A program made the position numbers and the translations under genes. The notes beneath the pieces are model-generated. The model did no database searches. It was not told the DNA's origin and saw nothing but the letters and a program-made list of their open reading frames with translations. Shown here piece after piece: positions 50,601 through 63,694 of a stretch of 64,000 nucleotides of DNA. Numbering within the stretch: the stretch's first letter is position 1; every line of letters starts with the position of its first letter. Origin of the DNA: Lineus longissimus (Eukaryota > Nemertea > Pilidiophora > Heteronemertea > Lineidae); NCBI RefSeq assembly GCF_910592395.1, contig NC_088309.1, forward strand, positions 2,501-66,500. The letters run 5' to 3'.

Positions 50601-51690
50601 ATGATGCTGATTAATGGACACGTCCACACCAGGAAGGTATCCTTCGAGGCATGTCATTGACATTAATATATTGTCTTCCGACCATCCACGTTAGTTTGTG
50701 CTTGTAGTAAATGTGTTTGATTAGTTCCAGTTCTTTCGCTGAGATAAAACTGAAACACGGAATTCTTTCTGTTGTACGGTAAGATCTGACAACTTAGTAT
50801 TTCCGCCAATAACTTGGTGCCCAAAAACGTCCAATCGGCAGGAAACTGGGATATAAAAAAGCAAGCTTTGCCCAAGATAATGTTGGTTTCCGTTATTGGT
50901 ACTTCTGTGCTTTCCGAACTTCTCAAGCCAAGGAAAGACTCATCTCTCCTGACCTGTTCGGCAAGTCGTATCGTAGGTCTTTGTTGGGCGTATAGTTTCC
51001 ATTGAATTCTTCTTCAAACGGTATGAAAACTTCATACAAATTTGATTTGCGCCTGTACGCTCGTTAATGATCTATCTCTCTGTGAAAAAACAACAACTGC
51101 AATCAGATGGACAGAGATATCAATGGTAGAATATTTCCCCCCTGACATTACGCATTTAATACTTGTATCTTTGGGAGAGTTCATCCACCTTTCTTCTCTA
51201 ACTATGGTTTCGAGTCATTTCCGTTCCCTGCCCCGCTATCATGGCTTTTATTTTCTTCCATCATTATAAATTGCCTAGGTTTATCCTAAGATCATATAAC
51301 ACAATGAGATTTGTTTACATCAGCGAGATTTATCACTTTTGTCGCGGGAATCATATGGAAAACAATGCCAGCTTGCTTCATGTCCCGGAAGGTTTATACT
51401 AATTATACTGCTCCCTCATCATATTGGTTTCAGACTACCGAACACTTACTGTCGCTCACCCGATTCTTCTCAGTGCTCCTCCCTGGGGGATGATTTCCTT
51501 GTGAGGCGTACTACCACTATGCTGGACTTCCAACTCGAGCAGGGTTTTCTTGTTTTTGCAGTCATTACCTTCATCGTGTCGTTTTTCATTTTTTATATAC
51601 GTTATGGCAGCATTCATCTTTGCTCGTTCCTTGACACGGTCTGCGGATGTACATTTGTCTTGAGGAAAGTACCTAACCCTGAAAACATTT
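44635..51690. other. Long stretch without recognisable genes
   Basis: About 7 kb of unique AT-moderate sequence. Only short chance frames are present, none with a family signature, and no minisatellite was found. Distal intergenic sequence or part of a giant intron both fit. Confidence 0.35.
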
Positions 51691-51803
51691 TTAAGTCCAA
51701 ATTTTTTTTCACTGTTTTTTTTTGTTTTCTGCTCAAAATGTACCAACATCATCAGTCCCAAAACTTTTTTGACTTTGACATTTTTTCAAAATTTTGACTT
51801 TTT
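51691..51803. repeat. AT-rich dispersed repeat, copy 2
   Basis: Shares CTGCTCAAAATGTACCAACA, CATCATCAGTCCCAAAAC and TTTTTTGACTTTGAC with 42985-43090. It overlaps the end of a 152-codon frame (51339-51797), which is one reason not to call that frame a gene. Confidence 0.75.
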
Positions 51804-54800
51804 TTCTGCTAACCTTTACACTCTGAAGCAGAAACTTGATCAGCAACCTCGGCGCTAAAAGGTTTGATAAGTCGGTTATCTCTTGCAATACCGTCCTATA
51901 TAGACTGGCGGAAACTCAACAAAGGCTTCAGAACTGGTTCTCCGATTTATTTATTTTTATTAATGGCTGTATGCAAGTTCATAATGGAATCTCATACTCG
52001 GATTCATTTTCACAACCTTTTTGAAAAGAACAATGAAGTGATGCATCTAACTTGACTTAGATAACTCGGTATTACACGCAATATATTTATGGTTCTTTAG
52101 TGGTTTAGTCAAGTGGAGCTAGTAGTTAATCAATTATCCTTTAGCTAGCAGCATATCACCAAGAGAAATCCAGGCCATCCACGTATATTGTATTATTACA
52201 AGGAATATTTGTTTAGTTCATGCACACTGAAAATATTATGAGACTTCCATGTGTATGGCGCTAAATCCAACTACTTTCAGTCGCTCAAAGCGTTTCACAT
52301 TATTACCTCCAGCTGTTGGCCGGTGCCATTATAAGTCAAGCTCCACCCTACATGCTCTAGGGTGGTATCTGGGGCGAAAAATCCAACGCCTGAATGAATC
52401 AAAGTTTAGCATAGGGCAACTCCACCTACGACAATCTTAAAGATTCCCATACAACATACAACGAGGATGGAGATATCTCGAAGCAAGTTTTGCTATGCTA
52501 CAGGCTAGAGATGGTTTGATAGATGGCTTGGCATGGTTGAATGAATAGGATAAGACATTCTGTGCCCTTCACCCCCTTGCTTCGTCTATCTATCCAACCA
52601 TGCTAAGCTTGAGCCGTCTCCTTTCTGCAGCGAAGGGAACTTGCTACGGGATCTCTCGATCTGGGTTCCATGTAGAACGTGGATGAAAACGAAGTTTTTT
52701 TCTTCCGCATTTTTGTTAAAGGAATCAAGATTGTCGCAGGTGCAGCTTCCCTTTGCTAAGTTTCCGACCTTGCAATGTCACTCCTAATTCCTGGGCTGAA
52801 CTGAAATGCGGAGTTACTGCTTTGTCAGTTGCTATAATGTTTTATGCTGATAACAACTTTTCATTCTCAAACATCAATTTCCTGATATCGACACCACCTC
52901 TTAAGGGCTCTCTTTTAACTCTTCAACTGTAGTCTCGTATGGATCAAAGCGGGAAGACATTCCAAGTGCCTGTGGGATGTGATCTGCTACCTTACACGCG
53001 CACTCAAGCCGGCTCTTCAAGGTCTTTTTTAGTTCGGATTTCAAACCTCCGACGTATTATACCAGGATCCTGCCTCTGTGGCTCATTACTCCTCAAACGA
53101 ATGTTTCTACTTTGTACAAAAACTATGCTCACTAGAGTAGTTCGTCCCGTTTCATCATAAGCCCAAAGTGATACATCAAAGTTTTCGATCCAGATGCGCC
53201 CACGGGTGGCTGTGTAATTCCGGCCTTGGCATCCGAGCTGAGGTAGATGATTTGTAGATGATAGCAAAACAGGATTGCATTCTACTTGGGAAATAGTGTT
53301 AGTTGTCCGTAGGCTGGACCCGGCCCCACGCAACGTCAACTTGAAACCTTTTTCGACCAGGCAATCAGTCGACCATGGTCAATTAACATCTTGGTTTATA
53401 ATCATTTTCCACATTCTTGCAATATCTCAAATTGATGCTGTTTTCTTATCGATATGCCTTCTTGCCACTCTGTCTGTGGATTGATTATTCTGGATGCAGA
53501 TTGGCAGTTTAAAAAGAAACCGATTATGTCATCCTGACACGTGATGTGAAAAGTCCGAGATCGAGTAATCGAGTGTGTATTGAATGTCAAGGTTGTCTCT
53601 TCATACTGTTGTAGTATTGTATCATGAAGGTCTGGAGAATTATCGAAATCGACTTTAAAGTCTGGTTCCGTTGGTGTTTGAACAGTCATTTTGATTCCGA
53701 TATATTTCCCAGTTTAACATGCATGGTGTAAGGCTTATCATTAAGGCCCCGTGTTTTACAGATTACAGAGATAAACGAGCGTTTCCACTAACAAACAACA
53801 GGTGAGTTCAAAACTATTCCAAGGGTCCTCATTCAGCTGGGAAGTCAACTTAAGGGCACAATAGGCTGAACCCGGTGTACATCTTTCTGTTACATATTTC
53901 TCGGTATATGACCTCTGTAAGTAATAATCAATAAAGTGTTTAGTAGAATATTATATGTCTCTGGAACTTCAATTTGCAAGGTAATGAATTGTATATTGCA
54001 AAAGAAGTAAAGACGAACTTTTGTCTCATCTATCTAAAACTATAAGGATTTATGGTTTATGGTCCGCACATGTCGGGGGGTATTAGCCTCACCTCATCCA
54101 TCTGCGCCTTTCACTGACTAGACTAGACTCGCGTCCCTAAATATCTAAATCTAGTCACGTTGCTGAACCATCATCACCACTGTCTCGTTAAATTCACCAG
54201 TTTAGGGTCATGTGGTATGTTAGTGCATTACCTCCATTTATCCCTGAGCCTGAGATGAGTAGTGAACGTTCTCAAAACACAAACATTTTCCAAGTTTTTT
54301 AGGAAGAAAAGGCAAATAATCAAAACCCGCAACTGTATCCTGCGACTGAAGACATGGAATTAAATTTTCTTTCGTAAAAACAGGAAGATGAAACTCAAGA
54401 AAAAGTATTTCCACCGAGGTGTTATCGACTGCATTGACACATTTTGTGCCAAACAATCTACACGTGTGCGAGGCTGTCGCTGCTCTCACAGGTCGAACCT
54501 TCTCCCCCACCGTGACCCTAACGATGGTTCTGCTAGTACAAAAATGGACCCACATGCCTCACACACAGTGTCGACATCCCTGGCTCTGTATGATTCGTAG
54601 ATTTTGTGAATTGTTCACGTCTGCTGGAGCTGAGAATGTGTGGTCAAATACTATCACCTATCACAGCAACCTGATAGCTATGTCAACATTGCGGCCTTGC
54701 CAATTTCGAGAATCTGGCTTAATCACGAAAGAAGAGATTGCAGTAACGTTATCTGGTTTATTCATCCAGAAGCGTATTCGAGGAGTTTGGGTCCAATTTA

Positions 54801-55020
54801 TAATGAATACCTCATCCAGCTTAAAGAACTTACCTTCTCAAGCATGAAAATCAATACAACTTGCCAGTATTAATATCAAAGTTTTGATGTAGTTTTCTAA
54901 TGAATTGGCGAGCTTCAAACTTCAATCGAACAGAATCAAAGATGTAATTAATATTCTTCTACCTTACTTTGAGTATACCCGAGTTACCGCCAGTAGGAGC
55001 TAAGACTTCCCGTTCTTAAT
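51804..55020. other. Gene-poor region
   Basis: Adjacent minus-strand frames at 53402-53689 (95 codons) and 53004-53339 (111 codons) have unremarkable composition and no recognised motif. No gene is called. Confidence 0.3.
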
Positions 55021-55245
55021 ACTGTGGAACCCGGGTCGGCGACCACCCCGGTAACGCGGTCACCCCGCTATGACGACCAAGAATCGCCGGTCCCGAACGG
55101 TTTCCTCTCTAATTACCATTAAAATGCCCCCGGTAACACGACTACCCCGGCACCCAGACCACGACCACTGGATTGGGCGGTCCCAATGACCAAATTCACC
55201 CCTCTAACCCGACCAAAGGGCCGTAATGGGTCGCGACCGCGTCTC
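55021..55245 (+). mobile_element. GC-rich interspersed repeat, copy A
   Basis: Homologous over its length to the reverse complement of 63491-63694. The start ACTGTGGAACCCGGGTCGGC resembles termini of pogo/Tigger-like elements (CAGTGGACCCC in copy B). Copy A carries a roughly 17-bp internal duplication near 55050. No coding frame. Confidence 0.65.
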
Positions 55246-56050
55246 AACACCTTGGCGCAACGTTCTCTCTTGATCATTATAACACCCCGGACAGTGAATA
55301 TAATGAGAATCTATATGAAAACTTTTGTGCAAGCAGTTACCATCAGTTGAAAACGAATAAACTGCGGTTTTATCCCTGTTTTTTTCATCATTCAGCCTTG
55401 TCAGTTGGTTAATTTCCCACTACCAACACACACCCTCATCGTTTAATTTTCAACCCCATTCCTTTCGCCAGCAATAAGACCAGCAGTGTCATCTACCTTT
55501 GTCGAACCGCACCATGAACGCCATCGTTGCTTATCATTGGCGCCTACTCATTGCGTACTAGTCATACCAGTATTGGCAACAGTAACCCTGATATCAATGC
55601 AAGCTACTTGTAAATGGTTTTTAGGCTCCGCCTCCGGCTTGGTTCGCACTCTCGTTCGTGAAGTGTCGCCAACGCCAAGGGCAACTGTTGCTCTGGTAAT
55701 ATTGTGTTCTTGTGTAAGCGAACTCGAAACCACGCCTACTCACAATTTGATGGAAACCAACAAATTCAATACTTTATAGGTTTTCTCACAGTTCAATTGG
55801 CATTTGTTTTAACCCTTTCAGCCTCCAGTGTGTCAGAATCTGTTTAGTTAGTTGACTTTCCACTTATCTTCCATGATGGTAAGGATGGTTGATCGATGCC
55901 AATAATGTTCTGTGTGTTAATAACTGAATGACTCAATATAGTGTCTTGCTCATGATACATGTTTTGATTGAGATGGTTAAACATTGATGCCCAACAGAGC
56001 CAAAACTAAATTCATTCGTGTTTTATCCGGAGTAAGACTTCCAATCCGAT
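55246..56050. other. Gene-poor region
   Basis: No gene or repeat recognised. Confidence 0.4.
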
Positions 56051-56051
56051 G

Positions 56052-56187
56052 TTCACTTGAGCCCTCGGCAGTTGCAGCGCTCCCATTCACTTGAGCCCTC
56101 GGCAGTTGCAGCGCTCCCATTCACTTGAGCCCTCGGCAGTTGCAGCGCTCCCATTCACTTGAGCCCTCGGCAGTTGCAGCGCTCCCA
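56052..56187. repeat. 34-bp minisatellite, 4 copies
   Basis: Core CACTTGAGCCCTCGGCAGTT then GCAGCGCTCCCATT. Copies are essentially identical. Confidence 0.95.
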
Positions 56188-56257
56188 TCAGAAACAACAG
56201 TTTACTGACAACTGACAGGTGAATATCTTTTGCTGCTGTCTTCCTTCTCTGTTTGTA

Positions 56258-56770
56258 GGATATCATATCACTTAACATGTATGGACTAATCTGCTGGCCA
56301 TGGTGTAGAAATAGAGAGAGGTTTATTCTTGGATATCATATCACTTAACATGTATGGACTAATCTGCTGCCCATGGTGTAGAAATAGAGAGAGGTTTATT
56401 CTTGGATATCATGTCACTTAACATGTATGGACTAATCTGCTGCCCATGGTGTAGAAATAGAGAGAGGTTTATTCTTGGATATCATATCACTTAACATGTA
56501 TGGACTAATCTGCTGCCCATGGTGTAGAAATAGAGAGAGGTTTATTCTTGGATATCATATCACTTAACATGTATGGACTAATCTGCTGCCCATGGTGTAG
56601 AAATAGAGAGAGGTTTATTCTTGGATATCATATCACTTAACATGTATGGACTAATCTGCTGCCCATGGTGTAGAAATAGAGAGAGGTTTATTCTTGGATA
56701 TCATATCACTTAACATGTATGGACTAATCTGCTGGCCATGGTGTAGAAATAGAGAGAGGTTTATTCTTGG
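56258..56770. repeat. 73-bp minisatellite, 7 copies
   Basis: Core GGATATCATATCACTTAACA then TGTATGGACTAATCTGCTGC. First and last copies have CTGGCCATGG where the middle copies have CTGCCCATGG, so the array ends mirror each other. Confidence 0.95.
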
Positions 56771-57515
56771 AAGGAAGCTACATCCAAGTCAAATGTTACA
56801 GCAACTACTAGTGCGTGCAAACGAACGTTCTTTTTCATTTTCTAACAAAGACCTGGTGACAAATATCCAGTGTAACATTTGGTTGTTGTACGAGTAAAGT
56901 AGAAAACCTTATTCCACGGTTGCGGGAAGAATAATGAGGTTAGTCACATCCTAATGAGCGGGTGGTCAGCCCATGTCAAGTGCAGCATCAATTCCCCCCC
57001 CCCCCCCCCAGTCAATGAGCAAGGCACATTTACGCCACCCCAACAGTAGAAAGTGATATCCACTCAATTCCCATCAAATATCACTTAGCAGCGATAACTG
57101 CTTAATCAGCTGCTGATCCTGTGTGTTTATGTCTGTTCAATCAGATGATGGGAGTGAACATGTCAATTAACTGCCAATTTGACATCAATACATGTATGTA
57201 CTTGATCAGATTATATGGATATGAAGGGTAATTAATCGACTGCCTCAGACGTGTCCATATCGACCGTCGAGGTGTGATCCTATGTGACATTTCCTACCAT
57301 TTAGGAGTTAGCATCATAGTCTCTGATGTATGGTCAGAAATCTCATCGTACAAAACAATAATCAAGCTGAGTTTCTCCTCTCTTTATCTCCTCAACTGCT
57401 GACGGCCGAACCTGTTTTTCACCGGGTCATACCACGTAAGCCGTTTCCATTTTCGATTACAAATTGAATGTAATTAATCGCGTTTATCTTGTCTGATTGT
57501 TCGGATAGTCTGTTT
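56771..57515. other. Gene-poor region
   Basis: No gene recognised. A C-run of about 15 bases lies near 56995-57009. Confidence 0.4.
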
Positions 57516-57516
57516 T

Positions 57517-57828
57517 CCCCCTTCGAGCAACACCTGAGGGGTATGCAGACAGACACTCACGTGGAGACACCCCTTCGAGCAACACCTGAGGGGTATGCAG
57601 ACAGACACTCACGTGGAGACACCCCTTCGAGCAACACCTGAGGGGTATGCAGACAGACACTCCACGTGGAGGCACCCCTTCGAGCAACACCTGAGGGGTA
57701 TGCAGACAGACACTCACGTGGAGACACCCCTTCGAGCAACACCTGAGGGGTATGCAGACAGACACTCCACGTGGAGGCACCCCTTCGAGCAACACCTGAG
57801 GGGTATGCAGACAGACACTCACGTGGAT
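57517..57828. repeat. 52-53 bp minisatellite, 6 copies
   Basis: Core CCCCTTCGAGCAACACCTGA then GGGGTATGCAGACAGACACT. Two variants alternate: CTCACGTGGAGAC and CTCCACGTGGAGGC. Confidence 0.95.
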
Positions 57829-60359
57829 GCTTTTATCTCGCTTTGACTCTCCTAGAATGTATGTATCGGTTTTTGGTTCAGTAAAAACTGACCTGTTCAA
57901 TTTGGCTGGATAATATCATGGCTTATAAGATGAAGTGAAACGATGAAATAGAATGATTTATAACAAACACTCAATGCGAGGGAGGGTCAATCGAGAGACC
58001 TTTGACATTTCGATCATATACATTCTTACTAACCACCTTATATTGCATCTCTCCATGCTTGATAACTTTGAAGACATTATCTGCATGTTTGCTGTGATTT
58101 GTGGTCTTTGTAACTTACATGTACTTGTGTGTACCTCAGATACATTATTTGACTCACCGTTCCGTATCAAGCGTACTTCCATACGAAAATCCTACCATCA
58201 CAGTTGCCCTGTTCGGTGTCGACATTGACTCTTACCCAATCCATGTTTAATCATTTCCCCTGGGGGCTAATGGCACTGCGTCAAAGCACCGAGACTTCAT
58301 AATGTATGCTTCTTTCAGGTTGTTAAATCGGTTTACTAAAAAATACTTTTGCTCGGCACGGTCTCCCATGCATCATCGTGAAAAGGGGTTTAATGTGTGC
58401 CAATGGTGCCATTCACCTGTTCATCATACTAACTAATAGGTGAGGCACTCTCTCTAGGTAGACATCTCGCATCATTTTACCTGGTTATCCATCACTCCCG
58501 GTGAAACTCCCAAGATGGAGTTTACATGTTCAGCATGGCTGATGCACCTTAAAGAAAAATAGTGAGAAGCAAAACAAATTTATACTTCTCCTTTTTCCTA
58601 CCATGTCTGGCTAACGAATGGGCTCATACCCCTTTTTCATTTTCTATGTCTTCACGATGGAAATAAACAAGTCATGTCATTATGACGTCACCAGGTTGCC
58701 TGGCCGAGGACGGGGCAATGACACAAAAGCACACTGCTTTCGTCCTGAACAAAGTTTCCCGAGTATCGAACAAATTCACCATGGCGATCTTAAGCTGCCA
58801 GTTTTGACTGGTTTTTTTTTACTCATGAAATGTAACTGATCAGGTTGGCCACAAAACGCCTAACAACGAATACTGGTGACAAAATACAATGGAGAATGTA
58901 GTAAAAGCCAATCAGAAAGTCGAGCAGCAGTTTAGGATTCTGTGATGGACTAGAATTCGACAGGTCTGCTGGTGAAGGAATCCTTGTCCGAAACCTCGTC
59001 AAGCGCCATATATTTCAATATTGGCCGCCAAAGAGGCTACTTGTGTTCTACTTGCTGTGGTACTGTATTAGATTGCAATGCACAGAAGAGGTCGGTAGCA
59101 CAATACGAAGCGCCAATATTCCATCAACCTTTCGAGGACGGTCCGTGCTCTAACTATAGCCATCGTATACCATCACACACCTAGCAATTGAGATCACTCA
59201 TGTTATTGCCTCTTCAACATATCGTACCATTGCGAATTCTGTTGATGCAAGACCATCCTGACATAACCAGTGATTTTCAATCTACTCCGCCTCCCGATAT
59301 TTTGTATACGATGGTAAGAGAGTATCAAAAACCTGTATCTCAGGATGATACAAGACTGATCACAATCAGGCAGGCGAAGATTGATGAATTCATCATGATC
59401 ATTTAACTTCCGAGTTATATGATGAGGTACGGCATTGTATAACGTATGCTGTATGATAATGATGGCTTCAGAATACCTCAATGAAGGACGCAAATGCCTC
59501 CCATCACTTATCCGGTAAACACAGTCGAACAGTGACTTGGAAGTCGGATTGGATAGGTCGTTGACTTATGGGAAGTAAACCAAGAGATCCTCCTCAAAGT
59601 CTTACAGATGGCTGTTGTTTCGTTTTACGACTTTTTTAAATGGAACCATTGTTGTTTCTGTTTTTTTTCCGAAGAGATTGTGCAGCGACATAATTCAGAT
59701 ATTTGATCTTGAGAAGCCACTCTGTTTGGAGTAGTTTTCTAGTCTTATATTATCACCACCACCCAATCCAAATAGATCAGCCAGACGTGAGTCTAAGTAG
59801 TTATTTCTACCACAGAGACCTATCACCATGTATTTATTGATATTGCTTCCAGCGCTGTGACGACTTATCCCACTTTTTTCCATTCAGGGAACGAGAAATG
59901 CAGCGCTAATCATGTCCTAGTTGGTGTTCAGTGTTCAATTTACCAGTGATATTGCACCACTTTTTAATCTATGAAAACACACGAAAGTGATATCTTTTTC
60001 TCCAATATACATGTAATTGGTGTTTGTGCTCAGGTTTGTCAATATTATTATACACTATCATAGAGCATTTTGATATTGACAAACGCACATGTAAGCAGAT
60101 CTGTAATGGTCATTGACTTGTTGGTGCAGGGACCATGAGCATAGTAGAGGCGAATCGATATGTATGGAGCAAAATAAGCCCACACTATACCACCAATATT
60201 CCATCATCAATTTACAAAATTGACTACTTGTGGCTGTCAGTGGCTGTCAGTGGCTGTCATAGCTTGACTCCGAGAATAAATGGCGTTCTCACCTCAGCTC
60301 ATGTTGCTGACAAGGGTAGCTTGTGCATAGGGTTCCCTGACCTTATACGATAAAAAGTG
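57829..60359. other. Gene-poor region
   Basis: No gene recognised. The frames at 58972-59184 and 59188-59406 carry no known motif. A short GTGGCTGTCA triplet repeat lies at about 60229-60258. Confidence 0.35.
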
Positions 60360-60580
60360 AAAAAATGTTTTGACTTCAAACTTTTCATCTTTCAGTCAGT
60401 TGAAAAAAAAATTTCACAAAAATTTTCAAAGTCAAAAAAGTTTTGGGACTGATGATGTTGTCTCAATTTGAGCAGAAAGAAAAATTGAAAAAACAATTTG
60501 GAAGTCAAAAAAGTTTTGGGACTGATGATGTTGCTTCATTTTGAGCAGAAAAAAAACAAGTGAAAAAAAGTTGATGTCAC
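60360..60580 (-). repeat. AT-rich dispersed repeat, copy 3, internally duplicated and inverted
   Basis: Two tandem half-copies of AAGTCAAAAAAGTTTTGGGA followed by CTGATGATGTTG and a TTTGAGCAGAAA block, in reverse orientation to the copies at 43.0 and 51.7 kb. Confidence 0.75.
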
Positions 60581-60829
60581 TAAGATCGGAGTTCCTGTTG
60601 AACGTGTAAGACATCTCAGTTTTATTTGGTGACTATAGTGTTCCTCATGATTTTCGAGGTGATAGAGTATCATCGCCACTTCTCTTTGTATCAGATATTA
60701 GTATGATCCTTTTTTTCTACTAGAAATTAGGCTGGTGAGTCACCACTCAGGGTTACCGTGGGAAGATGCTGCTGCAGTCGATCGGCTTCATTTTCATTTG
60801 TCCACGCCAGTAAACCATGTAGGAAGTGT

Positions 60830-61445
60830 TCTCTAATGGGGGCTGTGGTTGTTTTCCATGTGATCAAGTGTTCTTTATTTGGGGCTGTGGTTGTGTTCCA
60901 CGTGATCAAGTTGGCAGTGTTCTTTATTGGGGGCTGTGGTTGTGTTCCATGTGATCAAGTGTTCTTTATTTGGGGCTGTGGTTGTGTTCCATGTGATCAA
61001 GTTGGCAGTGTTCTTTATTGGGGGCTGTGGTTGTGTTCCATGTGATCAAGTTGGCAGTGTTCTTTATTGGGGGCTGTGGTTGTGTTCCATGTGATCAAGT
61101 TGGCAGTGTTCCTTATTGGGGGCTGTGGTTGTGTTCCATGTGATCAAGTTGGCAGTGTTCCTTATTGGGGGCTGTGGTTGTGTTCCATGTTAGGGCTATG
61201 GTTGTGTTCCATGTGATCAAGTTGGCAGTGTTCTTTATTGGGGGCTGTGGTTGTGTTCCATGTGATCAAGTTGGCAGTGTTCTTTATTGGGGGCTGTGGT
61301 TGTGTTCCATGTGATCAAGTTGGCAGTGTTCTTTATTGGGGGCTGTGGTTGTGTTCCATGTGATCAAGTTGGCAGTGTTCCTTATTGGGGGCTGTGGTTG
61401 TGTTCCATGTTAGGGCTATGGTTGTGTTCCATGTGATCAAGTTGG
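60830..61445. repeat. 40/49-bp minisatellite, about 13 copies with higher-order structure
   Basis: Core GGGGGCTGTGGTTGTGTTCC then ATGTGATCAAGTTGGCAGTG. A truncated unit lacks the AGTTGGCAG part. An odd unit TTAGGGCTATGGTTGTG appears near 61191 and 61411, about 220 bp apart, showing duplication of a block of several units. Confidence 0.93.
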
Positions 61446-62892
61446 CCACTTCTGGGTACATTCTTCAGAGAACACAAACGTACCATTCAGCCGACATGCT
61501 TTTAATGAGCATATCTTGCCAACAATGAAGTTGGAAGTCACCAAGATCGAGAAATGGCAAGTGCGGTTCTTCCCCTTGGGCATCCATATTAAACCTGAAG
61601 CGTGTCTGATCTTCGTATCAACTACGAACATGATTGATTCACTTCAAATGGTAAAGTAGCTCTGAGCCGCATTTGCGCTAAACGAATTACTACATCAAGA
61701 GGGTAAGTGAAAGTGACTTCACATATATCTTTAATGTTAATTGAACGAAGTGATGCAAGTTATTCAATTAACTGATGGTGTTGAGAAGAAGAGGTTCTGA
61801 CATTTCGAAACTCCATTGCTTTCCCTTCTAGCATAGAGAGAAGGTGGTGTCAAAGAATGGGAGATGGTCTGAACAAGCCATCATGTGATGCCATCTCTAC
61901 AGTCTTGGGAAGGTAAAGAAACTCCCAGGGTAGCGAGGGGGTCTTGCTCTTGAGCTTCTATTGTCGCGAAAGATTTCTTGGTATGTCTAATCTCAGGCAT
62001 GATACCACACAGTTCTTTCCCTCGACATGATCGTAACAACAAGGTAATATAGCAAATATCTTTCATTTGCCGGTGACCTCAACAAGAAGCTGTTTTCAAT
62101 TATACTATCACTTCCGGATGCAAAGTTATAAGGTTCTTGGTATATTCATGTTTAGGGATATCATGCAATGAATTATATTCTACGTTATATTCTTCTTAGG
62201 CTGTGTATCCATAGACTATTCCCTTTAGAACCTGTCCCCATATCATGTTTCCTGGTACATCCAATGAATGAGAATGTCCAATAAGCCAAACAAAGGTTCA
62301 TTAATCACACCAAGACCCAATACGGCCAAGCCCCACACTCTGGACCAAATCACATCTCTTCCCTATAATTGCAGATCCGTGCTCATTAGTTCCTTCAGGG
62401 TTTGCAACTGCTGCACAAAGAGTAATATTGTGTGCTCTTTTTCTTAAAGATGATGTTCTATCACGCACCATTTGTTCGGTCTCGGTAAATGCTAATTTCA
62501 CCACCCTGCCTGCTTGTCTGTAAAGTAAAGACCCAATCCGTCCAGTCGTTAACTCGATTGAGCAATCATGGGTTGAACGTTTTTATCCGAGAGAGAATTG
62601 ATAGCATGTTTATCATCGTGCAGGGAGGGAGATACGGAAAGAGACGAAATTAATGTTGAAGAAAAATGACTCTTTGAGCCCTAAGTCGGTTATTGCGCTG
62701 GCATGATGCCGGTAATGTCTATACATTCATAAATACCCCCACAGTAGATCAAAGCATCTTAAACAACTACTGTCTCCTGCTGAAAAATCACCAAACCTTA
62801 CTATAGGTATGCGGCATCTGCGGTATTGCCAAACTTGATTCCATCATGTTTCAATTGAGAATAGTATACATTTCATGAAATTAACATGATAA
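61446..62892. other. Gene-poor region
   Basis: No gene or repeat recognised. Confidence 0.4.
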
Positions 62893-63088
62893 GACCATCA
62901 GTACCAGTGACGGGATCAAACCTCAGTGTCAGGGCAAACCAGTGACGGGATCAAACCTCAGTGTCAGGGACCATCAGTACCAGTGACGGGATCAAACCTC
63001 AGTGTCAGGGACCATCAGTACCAGTGACGGGATCAAACCTCAGTGTCAGGGCAAACCAGTGACGGGATCGAACCTCAGTGTCAGGGCA
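62893..63088. repeat. 35/41-bp minisatellite, 5 copies
   Basis: Core CCAGTGACGGGATCAAACCT then CAGTGTCAGGG, joined by either ACCATCAGTA or CAAA. The two unit lengths are mixed. Confidence 0.92.
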
Positions 63089-63490
63089 ACTCAGTTCGTT
63101 CTGGTGGCGTTTGATAAAGAATTATAAAGTACCCTTAAGAGATGTTCCCTTGGTCGGTGGCATATCTAAAAAGCCACCATTACATTATGTAATTACGCTA
63201 TGTCTTTCCCAGCAGGAAATACGTGAGGTGGGAGTAATCTTCTTTACATTTGTTCTTTATGATGAGAGGAACCATATCGCCTCGATCTGTTGCAAGGAAA
63301 AGCTCGAGTTGCATCATTCTCAAACGAAGGTTATGAAAGACTTTTTAGTTGTTAAAAGAGATGAAACGTAGGCTTTAAGCTAATAGTGGATGAAGGGACT
63401 GTTTATTCTCGAATTATGTGGGAATTATGAAGTGAAGGCTGATCTTTGTAAATACAGCAACAGTTTTGTTTGAAAAGGTCGCACGCTTTG

Positions 63491-63694
63491 GAGACGCGGT
63501 CGCGACCGATTACGACAATTAGGCCCTTTGGTCGGGTGAATTTGGTCATAGGGACCGCCCAATCCAGTGGTCGTGGTCTGGGACTGGGTTGGTCGTGTTA
63601 CCGGGGGCCTTGCAATGGTAATTAGAGAGGAAACCATTCGGGACCGGCGATTCTTGGTCGTCATAGCGGGGTGGTCGCCGACCGGGGTCCACTG
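63491..63694 (-). mobile_element. GC-rich interspersed repeat, copy B (inverted relative to copy A)
   Basis: The reverse complement begins CAGTGGACCCCGGTCGGCGA and tracks copy A at 55021-55245 to the shared end CGCGACCGCGTCTC. It lacks the extra internal piece of copy A. Probably a relic of a pogo/Tigger-like DNA transposon; the class is inferred from the terminus only. Confidence 0.65.

Noticed and set aside
51339-51797. 152-codon frame with a hydrophobic stretch that could be a membrane protein
   Set aside because: It runs into the AT-rich dispersed repeat, has no known motif, and a shadow frame of similar quality lies opposite.
53004-53689. Two adjacent minus-strand frames of 111 and 95 codons
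   Set aside because: No recognised motif, no clear splice link and no supporting neighbour. They could be chance frames.
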